From an uncultured Porphyromonas sp. (lineage in GTDB: Bacteria; Bacteroidota; Bacteroidia; Bacteroidales; Porphyromonadaceae), in the NCBI GenBank assembly GCA_947253195.1, contig CAMXXM010000057.1, positions 1-7,757 of the forward strand: a stretch of DNA of 7,757 nucleotides. Reading direction: 5' to 3'. How positions within the stretch are numbered: the first letter of the stretch is position 1; each line of letters starts with the position of its first letter. A program made the position numbers and the translations under genes. Below, piece after piece: positions 1 through 6,355 of this stretch. The notes under the pieces are model-generated. The model saw only the letters and a program-made list of their open reading frames with translations, ran no database searches and was not told the DNA's origin.

Positions 1-156
1 CGAAGAGGTCGGTGGTGGGCGACCTTCTGGTAGACGCTCGGCACGGGAGCGATTGAGGTGGGCGGGGGATGATGCTTTTTTAGTAGATTTGCAAGGTTAT
101 GGGCGGGCCGATGGCTCGCAATCGATAATAGCTTGTACCTGTAGTAGCACCATCAT
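1..156. other. Upstream intergenic DNA, possible tail of an earlier gene
   Basis: No gene can be called here with confidence. One forward frame (from base 3) reads KRSVVGDLLVDARHGSD and stops at TGA 54-56. This could be the C-terminal end of an upstream gene, but it is too short to recognise. Another forward frame is open from base 2 through the start of ffh, but it only becomes an out-of-frame shadow of ffh. Bases 57-156 look like a leader region and contain a candidate -7 box. No Shine-Dalgarno sequence precedes the ffh start, which is normal for Bacteroidota. Confidence 0.4.
84..91 (+). promoter_or_regulatory. Candidate Bacteroidota -7 box for ffh
   Basis: TAGATTTG matches the Bacteroidota -7 consensus TAnnTTTG exactly. 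It would place a transcription start near base 98 and give a 5' leader of about 60 bases before the ffh ATG. No TTG/TTTG -33 element lies at the usual 19-21 base spacing (that region is G-rich), so the call rests on the -7 box and its position alone. Confidence 0.35.
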
Positions 157-1509
157 ATGTTTGAAAGTCTATCGGACCGACTTCTTGAGTCCTTTAAGAA
201 CCTTAAGGGAGAGGGATCCATCACCGAACTTAATGTCGCTGACACCGTCAAGGACATACGTAAGGCCTTGCTGGAGGCGGACGTCAACTATACCGTTGCC
301 TCCGACTTTACGAAGAGCGTCCTCGACAAGGCTGTGGGCGAGAAGGTGGTCTCCTCCATCAAGCCGGGGCAGAAACTGGTCCAGATCGTCCACGATGAGC
401 TGACGCTTTGCATGGGCGGCACCGAGGTGGAGCTGCGGACCGATGCGAACCCCAATATCATCCTGATGTCGGGTCTGCAAGGCTCGGGTAAGACCACCTT
501 TGCCGGCAAGCTCGCCAATATGCTGCACAAGAAGAAGGGGCTGAAGCCTCTCCTTGTCGCCGGGGATGTCTATCGCCCGGCCGCCATCGAGCAGCTCAAG
601 GTGATCGCCGCTCAGATCGGCATACCGGTCTACAGTGAGGAGGGCAATCAGGACCCGGTGGCAATCGCTGAGCGGGCGCTCGCCTTTGCGAAGATGAATG
701 GTCGCGACACGATCATCATCGATACCGCCGGCCGTCTCGCCGTGGATGACGTGCTGATGACTGAGATCGCCAATATCAAGGCAGCTGTCAGACCGACACA
801 GATCCTCTTCGTCGTCGACTCGATGACGGGACAGGATGCGGTGAATACGGCCAAGGAATTCAATGATCGGCTTGACTTCGACGGCGTAGTCCTGACGAAG
901 CTGGACGGCGATACTCGCGGCGGTGCTGCACTCTCGATCCGCACAGTGGTCAATAAGCCGATCCTCTTCATCGGTACGGGAGAGAAGATGGAGGCGATCG
1001 ACGTCTTTTACCCCACCCGTATGGCGGACCGCATCCTCGGGATGGGCGACGTCGTCTCCCTCGTGGAGCGGATGGAGCAGCAGTACGATGAGAAGAAGGC
1101 TGCCCAGCTGGAGAGCAAGATCAGGAAAAATAAGTTTGACTTCGACGACTTCCTTGATCAGATCCAGCAGATCAAGAAGATGGGCAACCTCAAGGATCTC
1201 TTGGCCATGATCCCCGGTGTCGGCAGTGCGATCAAGGACTTAGACGTGGACGACACTGCCTTCAGCGGGATTGAGGCGATCATCCGCTCGATGACACCCG
1301 AGGAGCGCGCCAATCCCGACATTATCAACGCTGAGCGGCGTAAGCGCATCGCTGCCGGTAGCGGGAAGGACATCCAGGAGGTGAATCGGCTGATCAAGCA
1401 ATTCAACGCCGCCAAGAAGATGATGAAGAAGATGAGCAGCCTCGGCCTCAGTGGCAAGGGCGCTCCATCTATGGCTCAGATGCGACAGCAGATGAGAGGC
1501 GGCAGATGA
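157..1509 (+). CDS. ffh: Signal recognition particle protein Ffh (SRP54)
   Basis: This is the GTPase subunit of the bacterial signal recognition particle. It binds 4.5S RNA and hydrophobic signal sequences emerging from ribosomes, and docks with FtsY to deliver membrane proteins to SecYEG. The 450 residues match the usual family length. The N domain spans about 1-90 and the G domain about 95-295. Visible motifs are the P-loop GLQGSGKTT (106-114), DVYRPAA (137-143), DTAGR (189-193), DSMTGQ (221-226), the specificity motif TKLDGDTRGG (247-256) and GTGEKMEAIDVFYP near 273-286. The M domain (about 300-450) is methionine-rich (M306, M342, M351, M379, M422, M423, M426, M439, M442, M446), as expected of the signal-peptide groove. 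It carries the RNA-binding stretch RRKRIAAGSG (about 394-403), where the commonly preceding Ser is Glu. The ATG has no Shine-Dalgarno. folD follows after 37 bases with no visible terminator, so co-transcription is likely. The identification is certain. Confidence 0.98.
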   Translation: MFESLSDRLLESFKNLKGEGSITELNVADTVKDIRKALLEADVNYTVASDFTKSVLDKAVGEKVVSSIKPGQKLVQIVHDELTLCMGGTEVELRTDANPNIILMSGLQGSGKTTFAGKLANMLHKKKGLKPLLVAGDVYRPAAIEQLKVIAAQIGIPVYSEEGNQDPVAIAERALAFAKMNGRDTIIIDTAGRLAVDDVLMTEIANIKAAVRPTQILFVVDSMTGQDAVNTAKEFNDRLDFDGVVLTKLDGDTRGGAALSIRTVVNKPILFIGTGEKMEAIDVFYPTRMADRILGMGDVVSLVERMEQQYDEKKAAQLESKIRKNKFDFDDFLDQIQQIKKMGNLKDLLAMIPGVGSAIKDLDVDDTAFSGIEAIIRSMTPEERANPDIINAERRKRIAAGSGKDIQEVNRLIKQFNAAKKMMKKMSSLGLSGKGAPSMAQMRQQMRGGR

Positions 1510-1546
1510 AGATAATCACTTTTTACCAAAATAGTTACACAACATT

Positions 1547-2446
1547 ATGGAAACACCCTACACACTGCTCGATGGCAAGGAGATCAATCGGCAGATGAGA
1601 GAGGAGATCAAGGCGGAGGTGGAGAAGATGGTCGCCGAGGGACACAAGTCTCCCCGACTGATCGCCGTACTCGTCGGCCACGATGGTGGCAGCGAGACCT
1701 ACGTACACAATAAGATGCTCACCTGCGAGGCGTGCGGGATCCGCAGCGAGACCCTGCGCTTCGAGGCGGACATCACGGAGGAGGAGCTGCTCAAGGAGGT
1801 CGCCAAGCTCAATGCAGACGACGACCTCGACGGCTTCATCGTCCAGCTGCCTCTGCCCAAGCATATTGATGCGCAGAAGGTGATCGAGGCAATCGATCCG
1901 AGGAAGGACGTGGACGGCTTCCACCCGACCAACGTCGGCAAGCTCTCCATCGGACTGCCGGGCTTTGTCTCCGCCACCCCCTTCGGCATCTGCGAGCTGC
2001 TGAGGCGGTACAACATCAGCACCGACGGCAAGCACGTGGTGGTGCTGGGTCGGAGCGACATCGTCGGTAAGCCGGTGGCACAGCTGCTGCTCCACAAGGA
2101 CAACCCCGGCAATGCGACCGTCACGGTCTGCCACAGCCACACGAAGGACATCGCCTTCTACACCCGTCACGCCGACGTGATCATTGCCGCCCTGGGACAG
2201 CCCCACTTCGTCAAGGCCGATATGGTCAAGGAGGGTGCTGTCGTGATCGACGTAGGTACGACCCGTGTACCGGACGCCTCAAGAGCGAAGGGCTTCCGTC
2301 TCTGCGGTGACGTGGACTTCGACAACGTCGCACCGAAGTGCTCCTACATCACTCCCGTGCCGGGAGGTGTGGGCCCGATGACGATTATCGCACTGCTTCA
2401 CAACACCCTCCTCGCTGCTCGGCGCAATAGAGGTCTCGAGAAGTAA
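1547..2446 (+). CDS. folD: Bifunctional methylenetetrahydrofolate dehydrogenase / cyclohydrolase FolD
   Basis: FolD interconverts 5,10-methylene-THF, 5,10-methenyl-THF and 10-formyl-THF in the cytosol. It uses NADP(+) and supplies formyl groups for purines and initiator tRNA. The 299 residues match the family. The catalytic motif YVHNK places Tyr52 and Lys56 at the same numbers as in the E. coli enzyme. Other signatures are QLPLP (100-104), the [17 protein letters not shown] region (117-133, including the active-site Asp121), the Rossmann dinucleotide-binding GRSDIVGKP (168-176, usually GRSNIVGKP), TVCHSHT (193-199) and the family signature [10 protein letters not shown] (270-279). All key residues are present, so the enzyme should be active. 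The start is the first ATG, preceded by an A/T-rich stretch (AAAATAGTTACACAACATT) and no Shine-Dalgarno. It lies 37 bases after ffh and is probably co-transcribed; I recall ffh and folD being adjacent in other Bacteroidales, but could not check this. Confidence 0.97.
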   Translation: METPYTLLDGKEINRQMREEIKAEVEKMVAEGHKSPRLIAVLVGHDGGSETYVHNKMLTCEACGIRSETLRFEADITEEELLKEVAKLNADDDLDGFIVQLPLPKHIDAQKVIEAIDPRKDVDGFHPTNVGKLSIGLPGFVSATPFGICELLRRYNISTDGKHVVVLGRSDIVGKPVAQLLLHKDNPGNATVTVCHSHTKDIAFYTRHADVIIAALGQPHFVKADMVKEGAVVIDVGTTRVPDASRAKGFRLCGDVDFDNVAPKCSYITPVPGGVGPMTIIALLHNTLLAARRNRGLEK

Positions 2447-2454
2447 GTCCTACC

Positions 2455-2472
2455 CCTTCCCCCGGGGGAAGG
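2455..2472. repeat. 18-base perfect palindrome downstream of folD
   Basis: CCTTCCCCCGGGGGAAGG is a perfect inverted repeat with no spacer, nine bases after the folD stop. As RNA it would need a loop of at least four bases (CCGG), leaving a stem of about seven pairs. No T-run follows, so it is not a classic Rho-independent terminator. It may instead protect the 3' end of a processed ffh-folD transcript or be a protein-binding site. Confidence 0.6.
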
Positions 2473-2503
2473 AACATATGTAATGCACGCATAGGAGAGA
2501 GAG

Positions 2504-2551
2504 GGATGACCGACGTTATGCGGGAAACTCCCCATCAGCCGTCGGTCATCC
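2504..2551 (+). promoter_or_regulatory. Long hairpin in the leader of the 7TM-HD gene
   Basis: Arms GGATGACCGACG (2504-2515) and CGTCGGTCATCC (2540-2551) are perfectly complementary over 12 bp. Inside the 24-base loop a second small stem can form: ATG 2518-2520 with CAT 2533-2535, and GGG 2522-2524 with CCC 2530-2532, capped by AAACT. Outside, the purine tract AGGAGAGAGAG (2493-2503) faces the pyrimidine tract TCTTCTTGT (2552-2560) and can extend the stem imperfectly. The 3' side is U-rich but interrupted, so this could act as a weak terminator/attenuator between folD and the HD gene, as an RNA-processing site, or as a translational control element. It does not match a riboswitch that I recognise. 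Confidence 0.6.
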
Positions 2552-2583
2552 TCTTCTTGTCACACGCCAGTCTATCAGATGAA

Positions 2584-4659
2584 ATGAAGAAGGTACATCG
2601 CACCACCGCCCTTTGGACGTTCGTCGCCATCATTGCTACGGCGGCGATCTTGGCACTGTGCTACCCTGGCGGGCAGTCACACTTCAAGTACAAGTATGCG
2701 GTCAATCAGCCCTGGCGCTACCAAGACGTGCTGATCGCGCCGTACGACTTCGAGGTGCGGAAGAGCCCGGAGGCGGTACAGCAGGAGCAGGCCTACATAG
2801 AGGCTCACAAGGATCTCTACTTCTCCTACAATAGAGAGGTGTACAGACAGCAGAAGGATCAGCTGCTCGAGGCCTATCACGATGCCAAGCTGCCCCGAGT
2901 GATCATGGAGCACAGCAGCTACGTCGCCTATCTGCTGAGGGAGCTGGAGCACTTTTACGACCTCGGTATGGTCGATCCGGCAGAGGTGGAGCAGCTCACA
3001 GACTCCGCCAAAGTCTTTGTGATCGGCAAGGACAATGTGGCTCGGGAGCGCCGGCTCTCTGACCTGATCACGACGGCGGAGGCGTACGACTCAATCATAG
3101 CTAAGGCGCCCAAGGGACTCGACAGCCTCACGCTGCGTCAGACCGGCCTGACAGCTCTTCTGACGCCCAATGTGATCTACGACACCGATCAGACGAGCCG
3201 TATGGCGGACGCCCGCATCGCCTCGATCAATGAGGTGGTGGGAGTGGTCTTCAAGGGGACGAAGATCGTCAGCCTCGGAGAGATGGTCACCCCGGAGATC
3301 TATCAGAAGCTCAAGGGGTATGAGACGGCCTACAACGAGTATGCCCGCAGCACGTCAGACTTAGTGATCATCCGGCTGGGGCTGCTGGCTCTGATCGCCG
3401 GCACGCTGCTGGGTCTCTACTTCTACCTCCTGATAGCCCGTCCCGACCTGATGAGTGAGCGGCGCAATAGGCTCTTCCTGCTCCTGCAGGTGCTTCTCTT
3501 CCCCGCTGCCTCCTATCTGCTTGCTCCGATCTCACCGATGGTGGTCTACGTGATCCCCTACTGTATGGTGCTGATCCTGACACGTGTGGTGATGGACGGG
3601 CGCACCGCCCTCGTGACCTTTATCACGGCCGTGCTCCTCACCACCCTCGTGGTGCCTGATGCCGCTCTCTTCCTCCTGCTCCAGGTGATCAGCGGGGCGG
3701 TAGTTCTGGCAACGCTGTCTGACATTTCTCAGAGGCGCGACCTGATCTACTCCGCGGTGTGGGTGCCCTTTGTCCAGATCACCGTCTACACAGCCTACAC
3801 GCTCGCTATGGAGGGGACGCTGACGGGCTTTGACATCAATCTGGTGTGGTACTTTGCGATCGGCTTCATCTTCCTAATGTTCTCCTACCCACTTCTCTAT
3901 ATAGTGGAGAAGGTTTTTGGCTACATCACACCGATCAGCCTCGTGGAGCTGGGCGACATCAGCAAGCCGCTCCTCAAGAGGGAGAGCGAGGTGGCACCGG
4001 GGACATTCCAGCACGTGCTCAATGTCTCTATCCTCAGCACCGCAGCGATCTCCAAGATCGGTGGCAACGTGCAACTGACCCGCACCGGTGCGCTCTACCA
4101 CGACATCGGGAAGATGAAAAACCCGATCTACTTCACGGAGAACCAGGGCGGGGAGAATAATCCACACTTCAAGCTCCGGCCCGAAGAGAGTGCCAAAATC
4201 ATCATCAGCCACGTCACTGACGGGGTGGAGATGGCTCGCAATGCGAAGCTCCCCGAGCAGATCATCGACTTTATCCGCACTCACCACGGCCTCGGGATGA
4301 CGAAGTACTTCTACATCCAGTACTGCAATGAGCACCCGGGTGAGGTGGTGGATGAGAGCATGTTCCGCTACCCGGGACCCAACCCCTGGACCCGGGAGCA
4401 GGGCGTGATGATGCTGGCGGATCAGGTGGAGGCGTCGTCCCGCAGCCTCAAGGAGATGAATGAGGAGATCCTCACCAATCACATCGACAAGATCGTCGAT
4501 GGCATAGTCAGCGGTGGTTACCTGCGAAATACTCCGCTGACGCTTAAGGACATCGAGATGATCAAGCAGGTATTCCTTGATAAGCTCCGGACTATGAATC
4601 ACTCTCGGATCAAGTACCCGGAGCTGAATAAGGAGGCTAAGGCGGCACAGGCTAAGTGA
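2584..4659 (+). CDS. 7TM-HD (PgpH-type) membrane phosphohydrolase, likely c-di-AMP phosphodiesterase
   Basis: Numbering here is from the preferred start (691 residues). The domain order matches the 7TMR-HD family: TM1 (about 8-27), an extracytoplasmic 7TM-7TMR_HDED-type region (about 35-255), a seven-helix membrane block (about 260-440) and a cytoplasmic HD domain (about 470-670). The metal ligands of an HD phosphohydrolase are all visible: His477 (in FQHVLNVS), His506-Asp507 (YHDIGK), His543 (SHV), His567-His568 (THHG) and Asp613 (ADQVEA). Their spacing closely follows what I recall for Listeria PgpH, which cleaves cyclic di-AMP, so that substrate is the best guess. The position before His477 is Gln where many relatives have a second His; that one is not a ligand. 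An in-frame ATG at 2506, with AGGAG eight bases upstream, would add 26 residues. I prefer 2584 because MKK then runs straight into TM1 and because 2506 lies inside the leader hairpin. The sigma gene begins 13 bases after the stop. Confidence 0.88.
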   Translation: MKKVHRTTALWTFVAIIATAAILALCYPGGQSHFKYKYAVNQPWRYQDVLIAPYDFEVRKSPEAVQQEQAYIEAHKDLYFSYNREVYRQQKDQLLEAYHDAKLPRVIMEHSSYVAYLLRELEHFYDLGMVDPAEVEQLTDSAKVFVIGKDNVARERRLSDLITTAEAYDSIIAKAPKGLDSLTLRQTGLTALLTPNVIYDTDQTSRMADARIASINEVVGVVFKGTKIVSLGEMVTPEIYQKLKGYETAYNEYARSTSDLVIIRLGLLALIAGTLLGLYFYLLIARPDLMSERRNRLFLLLQVLLFPAASYLLAPISPMVVYVIPYCMVLILTRVVMDGRTALVTFITAVLLTTLVVPDAALFLLLQVISGAVVLATLSDISQRRDLIYSAVWVPFVQITVYTAYTLAMEGTLTGFDINLVWYFAIGFIFLMFSYPLLYIVEKVFGYITPISLVELGDISKPLLKRESEVAPGTFQHVLNVSILSTAAISKIGGNVQLTRTGALYHDIGKMKNPIYFTENQGGENNPHFKLRPEESAKIIISHVTDGVEMARNAKLPEQIIDFIRTHHGLGMTKYFYIQYCNEHPGEVVDESMFRYPGPNPWTREQGVMMLADQVEASSRSLKEMNEEILTNHIDKIVDGIVSGGYLRNTPLTLKDIEMIKQVFLDKLRTMNHSRIKYPELNKEAKAAQAK

Positions 4660-4672
4660 GCCCCACTCTCCC

Positions 4673-5242
4673 TTGAAGATCAGTCCTGACATACCTGAGG
4701 AGGAGCTGATAGAGCTCGCGAGACAGCCGGAGAGCCAAGAGGAGGCCTTCCGCCTCATCGTCGACCGCTACTCGCCGATGCTCTACGCCGTGATCCGTCG
4801 TGTGCTCATCACCCACGATGACACCAATGACGCCCTGCAGAATACCCTGATCAAGGTATGGAAAAACCTTGGTCGCTTCGAGGGCAAGTCCAAGCTCTCC
4901 ACCTGGATGTACACCATCGCTCTCAATGAAGCACGCTCGCTCCTGAGGCGAAACCGTCCGGAGCGTCAGCTACCCATGGAGACCGACACATACAGCCTCG
5001 CCGAGACGCTGACCAGCGACCCTTACTTCGATGGCGACGAGGCGGAGATCCGGCTGATGGAGGCGATAGACAAGCTCCCTGAGAAGCAGAGGACAACCTT
5101 TGAGCTGCGGTACTTCGAGGAGCTGCCCTATGCCGAGATCTCGGAGATCACCGGCACCAGCGTCGGGGCGCTCAAGGCGAATTACCACCACGCCACTCAG
5201 AAGCTGTATAAGTACCTCGGTGTGGTGGAGGATGAGGATTAA
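4673..5242 (+). CDS. RNA polymerase sigma factor, ECF subfamily
   Basis: This 189-residue protein has the two-domain layout of extracytoplasmic-function sigma factors. Region 2 spans about 24-94 and binds core RNA polymerase and the -10 element: AFRLIVDRY, then DDTNDALQNTLIKVWKNL, then the STWMYTIALNEARSLLRR helix. A variable acidic linker covers about 95-126. Region 4 spans about 128-182 and is a helix-turn-helix reading the -35 element: LPEKQRTTFELRYFEELPYAEISEITGTS (motif at about 135-163) then GALKANYHHATQKLYKYL. There is no region 3 or long N-terminal region 1, as expected of ECF members. The start is TTG; no ATG or GTG lies upstream in frame, and the next Met (about residue 36) would remove part of region 2. 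The gene sits 13 bases after the HD gene and upstream of a single-TM protein that is probably its anti-sigma factor. Its regulon cannot be read from the sequence. Confidence 0.95.
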   Translation: MKISPDIPEEELIELARQPESQEEAFRLIVDRYSPMLYAVIRRVLITHDDTNDALQNTLIKVWKNLGRFEGKSKLSTWMYTIALNEARSLLRRNRPERQLPMETDTYSLAETLTSDPYFDGDEAEIRLMEAIDKLPEKQRTTFELRYFEELPYAEISEITGTSVGALKANYHHATQKLYKYLGVVEDED

Positions 5243-5245
5243 ACT

Positions 5246-5273
5246 TTTGCCCCCACGGAGAATCCTATAATTG
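5246..5273 (+). promoter_or_regulatory. Candidate internal promoter ahead of the anti-sigma gene
   Basis: TTTG (5246-5249) is followed 16 bases later by TATAATTG (5266-5273), which matches the Bacteroidota -7 consensus TAnnTTTG at all fixed positions but one and also contains the classic TATAAT. The spacing is shorter than the usual 19-21 bases. If real, transcription would start near 5280 with a leader of about 40 bases, letting the anti-sigma and sensor genes be expressed apart from the sigma gene. Confidence 0.3.
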
Positions 5274-5284
5274 TACCGAGGTAC
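5273..5284. repeat. Small palindrome GTACC-GA-GGTAC
   Basis: A 12-base inverted repeat (5-base arms, 2-base centre) overlaps the end of the candidate internal -7 box and the predicted transcription start. This is the usual place for an operator, but a palindrome this short can arise by chance. Confidence 0.4.
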
Positions 5285-5319
5285 GAGGAGATACCATTAG
5301 AATCGTCTTTCACATAAGT

Positions 5320-5733
5320 ATGAGCATAAAGAAAACTCCCCTGAGAAGCCATAATATCATCAAGCCACTTGATCCCGCAAGGCACTTCTCCGTCCCTGAT
5401 GGATACTTCGAGGGACTGGCGGATCGTGTCAAGCAACGGATCGAGACGATAGAGCAGGTGGAGGAGCGGCTGAGTCACCGCGACCGGGGCGAGAGACGCA
5501 GATCCCGTAAGCGCCTCTACATAGCTGTCGCCTCGGTGGTGGCGGTGCTACTCGTCATCCCGCTGATCTACACCACCGGCATCATGAAGATCCAGGACGA
5601 GGAGACGACACTCTCGGGACGTAGTAACGACCTGGAGCGCTACGAGCAGTATAGCGATCAAGACTACGAGGACTACCTCTCGGAGGACTTGGCGGACGAC
5701 TATTACCTACACGTCACCTATAGCGGTCTTTGA
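5320..5733 (+). CDS. Single-pass membrane protein, putative anti-sigma factor
   Basis: This 137-residue protein has no enzyme motif. Residues 1-64 are basic and probably cytoplasmic. They include FSVPDGYFEGLADRVKQRI (23-41), a pattern (F-x-VP-x-GYFE-x-L) that I associate with small Bacteroidota proteins encoded next to ECF sigma genes. A cluster RRRSRKR (59-65) precedes one transmembrane helix (about 66-86), fitting the positive-inside rule and an N-in topology. Residues 91-131 are very rich in Asp, Glu and Tyr (for example QDYEDYLSEDLADDYY) and would lie outside the membrane. The position directly after the sigma gene, with a cytoplasmic N-terminus, one TM and a periplasmic tail, is the arrangement of a membrane anti-sigma factor. 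No ZAS zinc motif (HxxxCxxC) is present, so it would belong to another class. The coding role is firm; the anti-sigma function is inferred from context. Confidence 0.75.
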   Translation: MSIKKTPLRSHNIIKPLDPARHFSVPDGYFEGLADRVKQRIETIEQVEERLSHRDRGERRRSRKRLYIAVASVVAVLLVIPLIYTTGIMKIQDEETTLSGRSNDLERYEQYSDQDYEDYLSEDLADDYYLHVTYSGL

Positions 5734-5759
5734 CCTCACAGCTCATCCACACCATCTCT

Positions 5760-6245
5760 ATGAATAGACTGATACTCACCCTGATATTCCTCTTTGTCCT
5801 CCTCCCCCTGTCTCTCGGGAAGGCTCACGGCAGCGGTATGGTGCAGTTGGCTCCACAGCCGATACCTGCCGGACCCACGACACAGACTCCTAAGGCGGAT
5901 CAGATACGGAAAGAGTGCGTCGCCTACGTGACCCGGACCTGTAAGCTCACAGAGGACGAGGCTAAGGCTCTGGACACTGAGCTGGCACGCTATGATCGCA
6001 AGAAGATGATCCTCTGGAAGGAGCGAGCCGAGCTCCTTGACCTACTTGAGAATGGGGATCTGAGCGACTACAAGTATGGGAAGACGCTTGAGAAGGTGCT
6101 CAATCTCGATGTTGAGCTAAAGAAGTGTCGCCTACGGCTCTACCTGTCCCTCAAGCCCTATTTCCAGAATAAGAAGTTGGGCGAGATCTACATCGCCATC
6201 AAGGACTTCAAGCAAGACATCTCCACAAGGCAAGGGGAGCTATAA
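5760..6245 (+). CDS. Secreted helical protein, Spy/CpxP/CnrX-like putative sensor for the ECF sigma system
   Basis: The preferred start is ATG 5760 (161 residues), because MNRLILTLIFLFVLLPLSLGKA is a clear Sec signal peptide with a plausible cleavage after Ala22. A TTG at 5730 overlaps the previous stop codon and would put ten polar residues before it. A Pro/Gln-rich linker (about 29-45) is followed by an all-helical charged domain. KLTEDEAKALDTELARYDRKK (62-82 region) resembles the Bacteroidota form of the LTxxQ helix found in Spy, CpxP and CnrX-like periplasmic sensors, and a later helix around YFQNKKLGEIYIAIKDF (134-150) fits the same fold. Cys53, Cys61 and Cys123 are present in the mature part and could bind metal or form a disulfide. 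It lies 26 bases after the putative anti-sigma gene and before a terminator, so it ends the operon. A role in sensing envelope stress or metals is inferred; the ligand is unknown. Confidence 0.7.
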   Translation: MNRLILTLIFLFVLLPLSLGKAHGSGMVQLAPQPIPAGPTTQTPKADQIRKECVAYVTRTCKLTEDEAKALDTELARYDRKKMILWKERAELLDLLENGDLSDYKYGKTLEKVLNLDVELKKCRLRLYLSLKPYFQNKKLGEIYIAIKDFKQDISTRQGEL

Positions 6246-6267
6246 TCTTCGCCCCACCACTAAGCCC

Positions 6268-6314
6268 AGCCCGGCAGCCGGTTTACTCCGATGCTGTCGG
6301 GCCGGGCTTTTTTT
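6268..6314 (+). terminator. Rho-independent terminator after the sigma operon
   Basis: AGCCCGGC (6268-6275) pairs perfectly with GCCGGGCT (6301-6308), and seven T residues (6308-6314) follow at once. The loop region can form a further small stem (CCGA 6288-6291 with TCGG 6297-6300). It ends the transcript that includes the sigma, anti-sigma and sensor-like genes, 22 bases after the last stop codon. Confidence 0.93.
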
Positions 6315-6340
6315 CCCACATACCTAAGCATTAAATTGCG

Positions 6341-6348
6341 TAAATTTG
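6341..6348 (+). promoter_or_regulatory. Bacteroidota -7 box for the rRNA methyltransferase gene
   Basis: TAAATTTG is an exact match to TAnnTTTG and sits in a short AT-rich island between the terminator and the next gene, the expected place for a new promoter. Transcription would start near 6355. No clear TTTG -33 element is seen at the normal distance; that area holds the terminator T-run. The context makes this better supported than a bare 8-base match. Confidence 0.55.
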
Positions 6349-6355
6349 CCACTGC

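Noticed and set aside
129..136. TAGCTTGT considered as a second -7 box upstream of ffh
   Set aside because: It does not match TAnnTTTG at the last positions and has no -33 element at a suitable distance; TAGATTTG at 84-91 is better.
53..403. Forward reading frame of about 116 residues overlapping the start of ffh
   Set aside because: It overlaps the unmistakable ffh frame for most of its length, and its product is low-complexity Arg/Ser/Pro-rich, typical of an out-of-frame reading of GC-rich coding DNA.
1535..2206. Antisense open frame (223 codons) opposite folD
   Set aside because: It mirrors the folD codon phase and has no family resemblance; folD itself carries every catalytic motif.
2455..2472. 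Palindrome considered as a Rho-independent terminator
   Set aside because: No T-run follows and the repeat has no spacer, so the usual terminator geometry is missing.
3874..4758. Long antisense open frame (294 codons) opposite the HD domain and the sigma gene start
   Set aside because: It lies opposite catalytic HD motifs that are clearly real on the other strand. Its product is Leu/His/Val-rich with no recognisable domain, the usual antisense shadow of biased codons.
5730..5759. Upstream TTG start for the secreted protein
   Set aside because: It overlaps the previous stop codon and would add ten polar residues before a standard signal peptide that begins exactly at ATG 5760.
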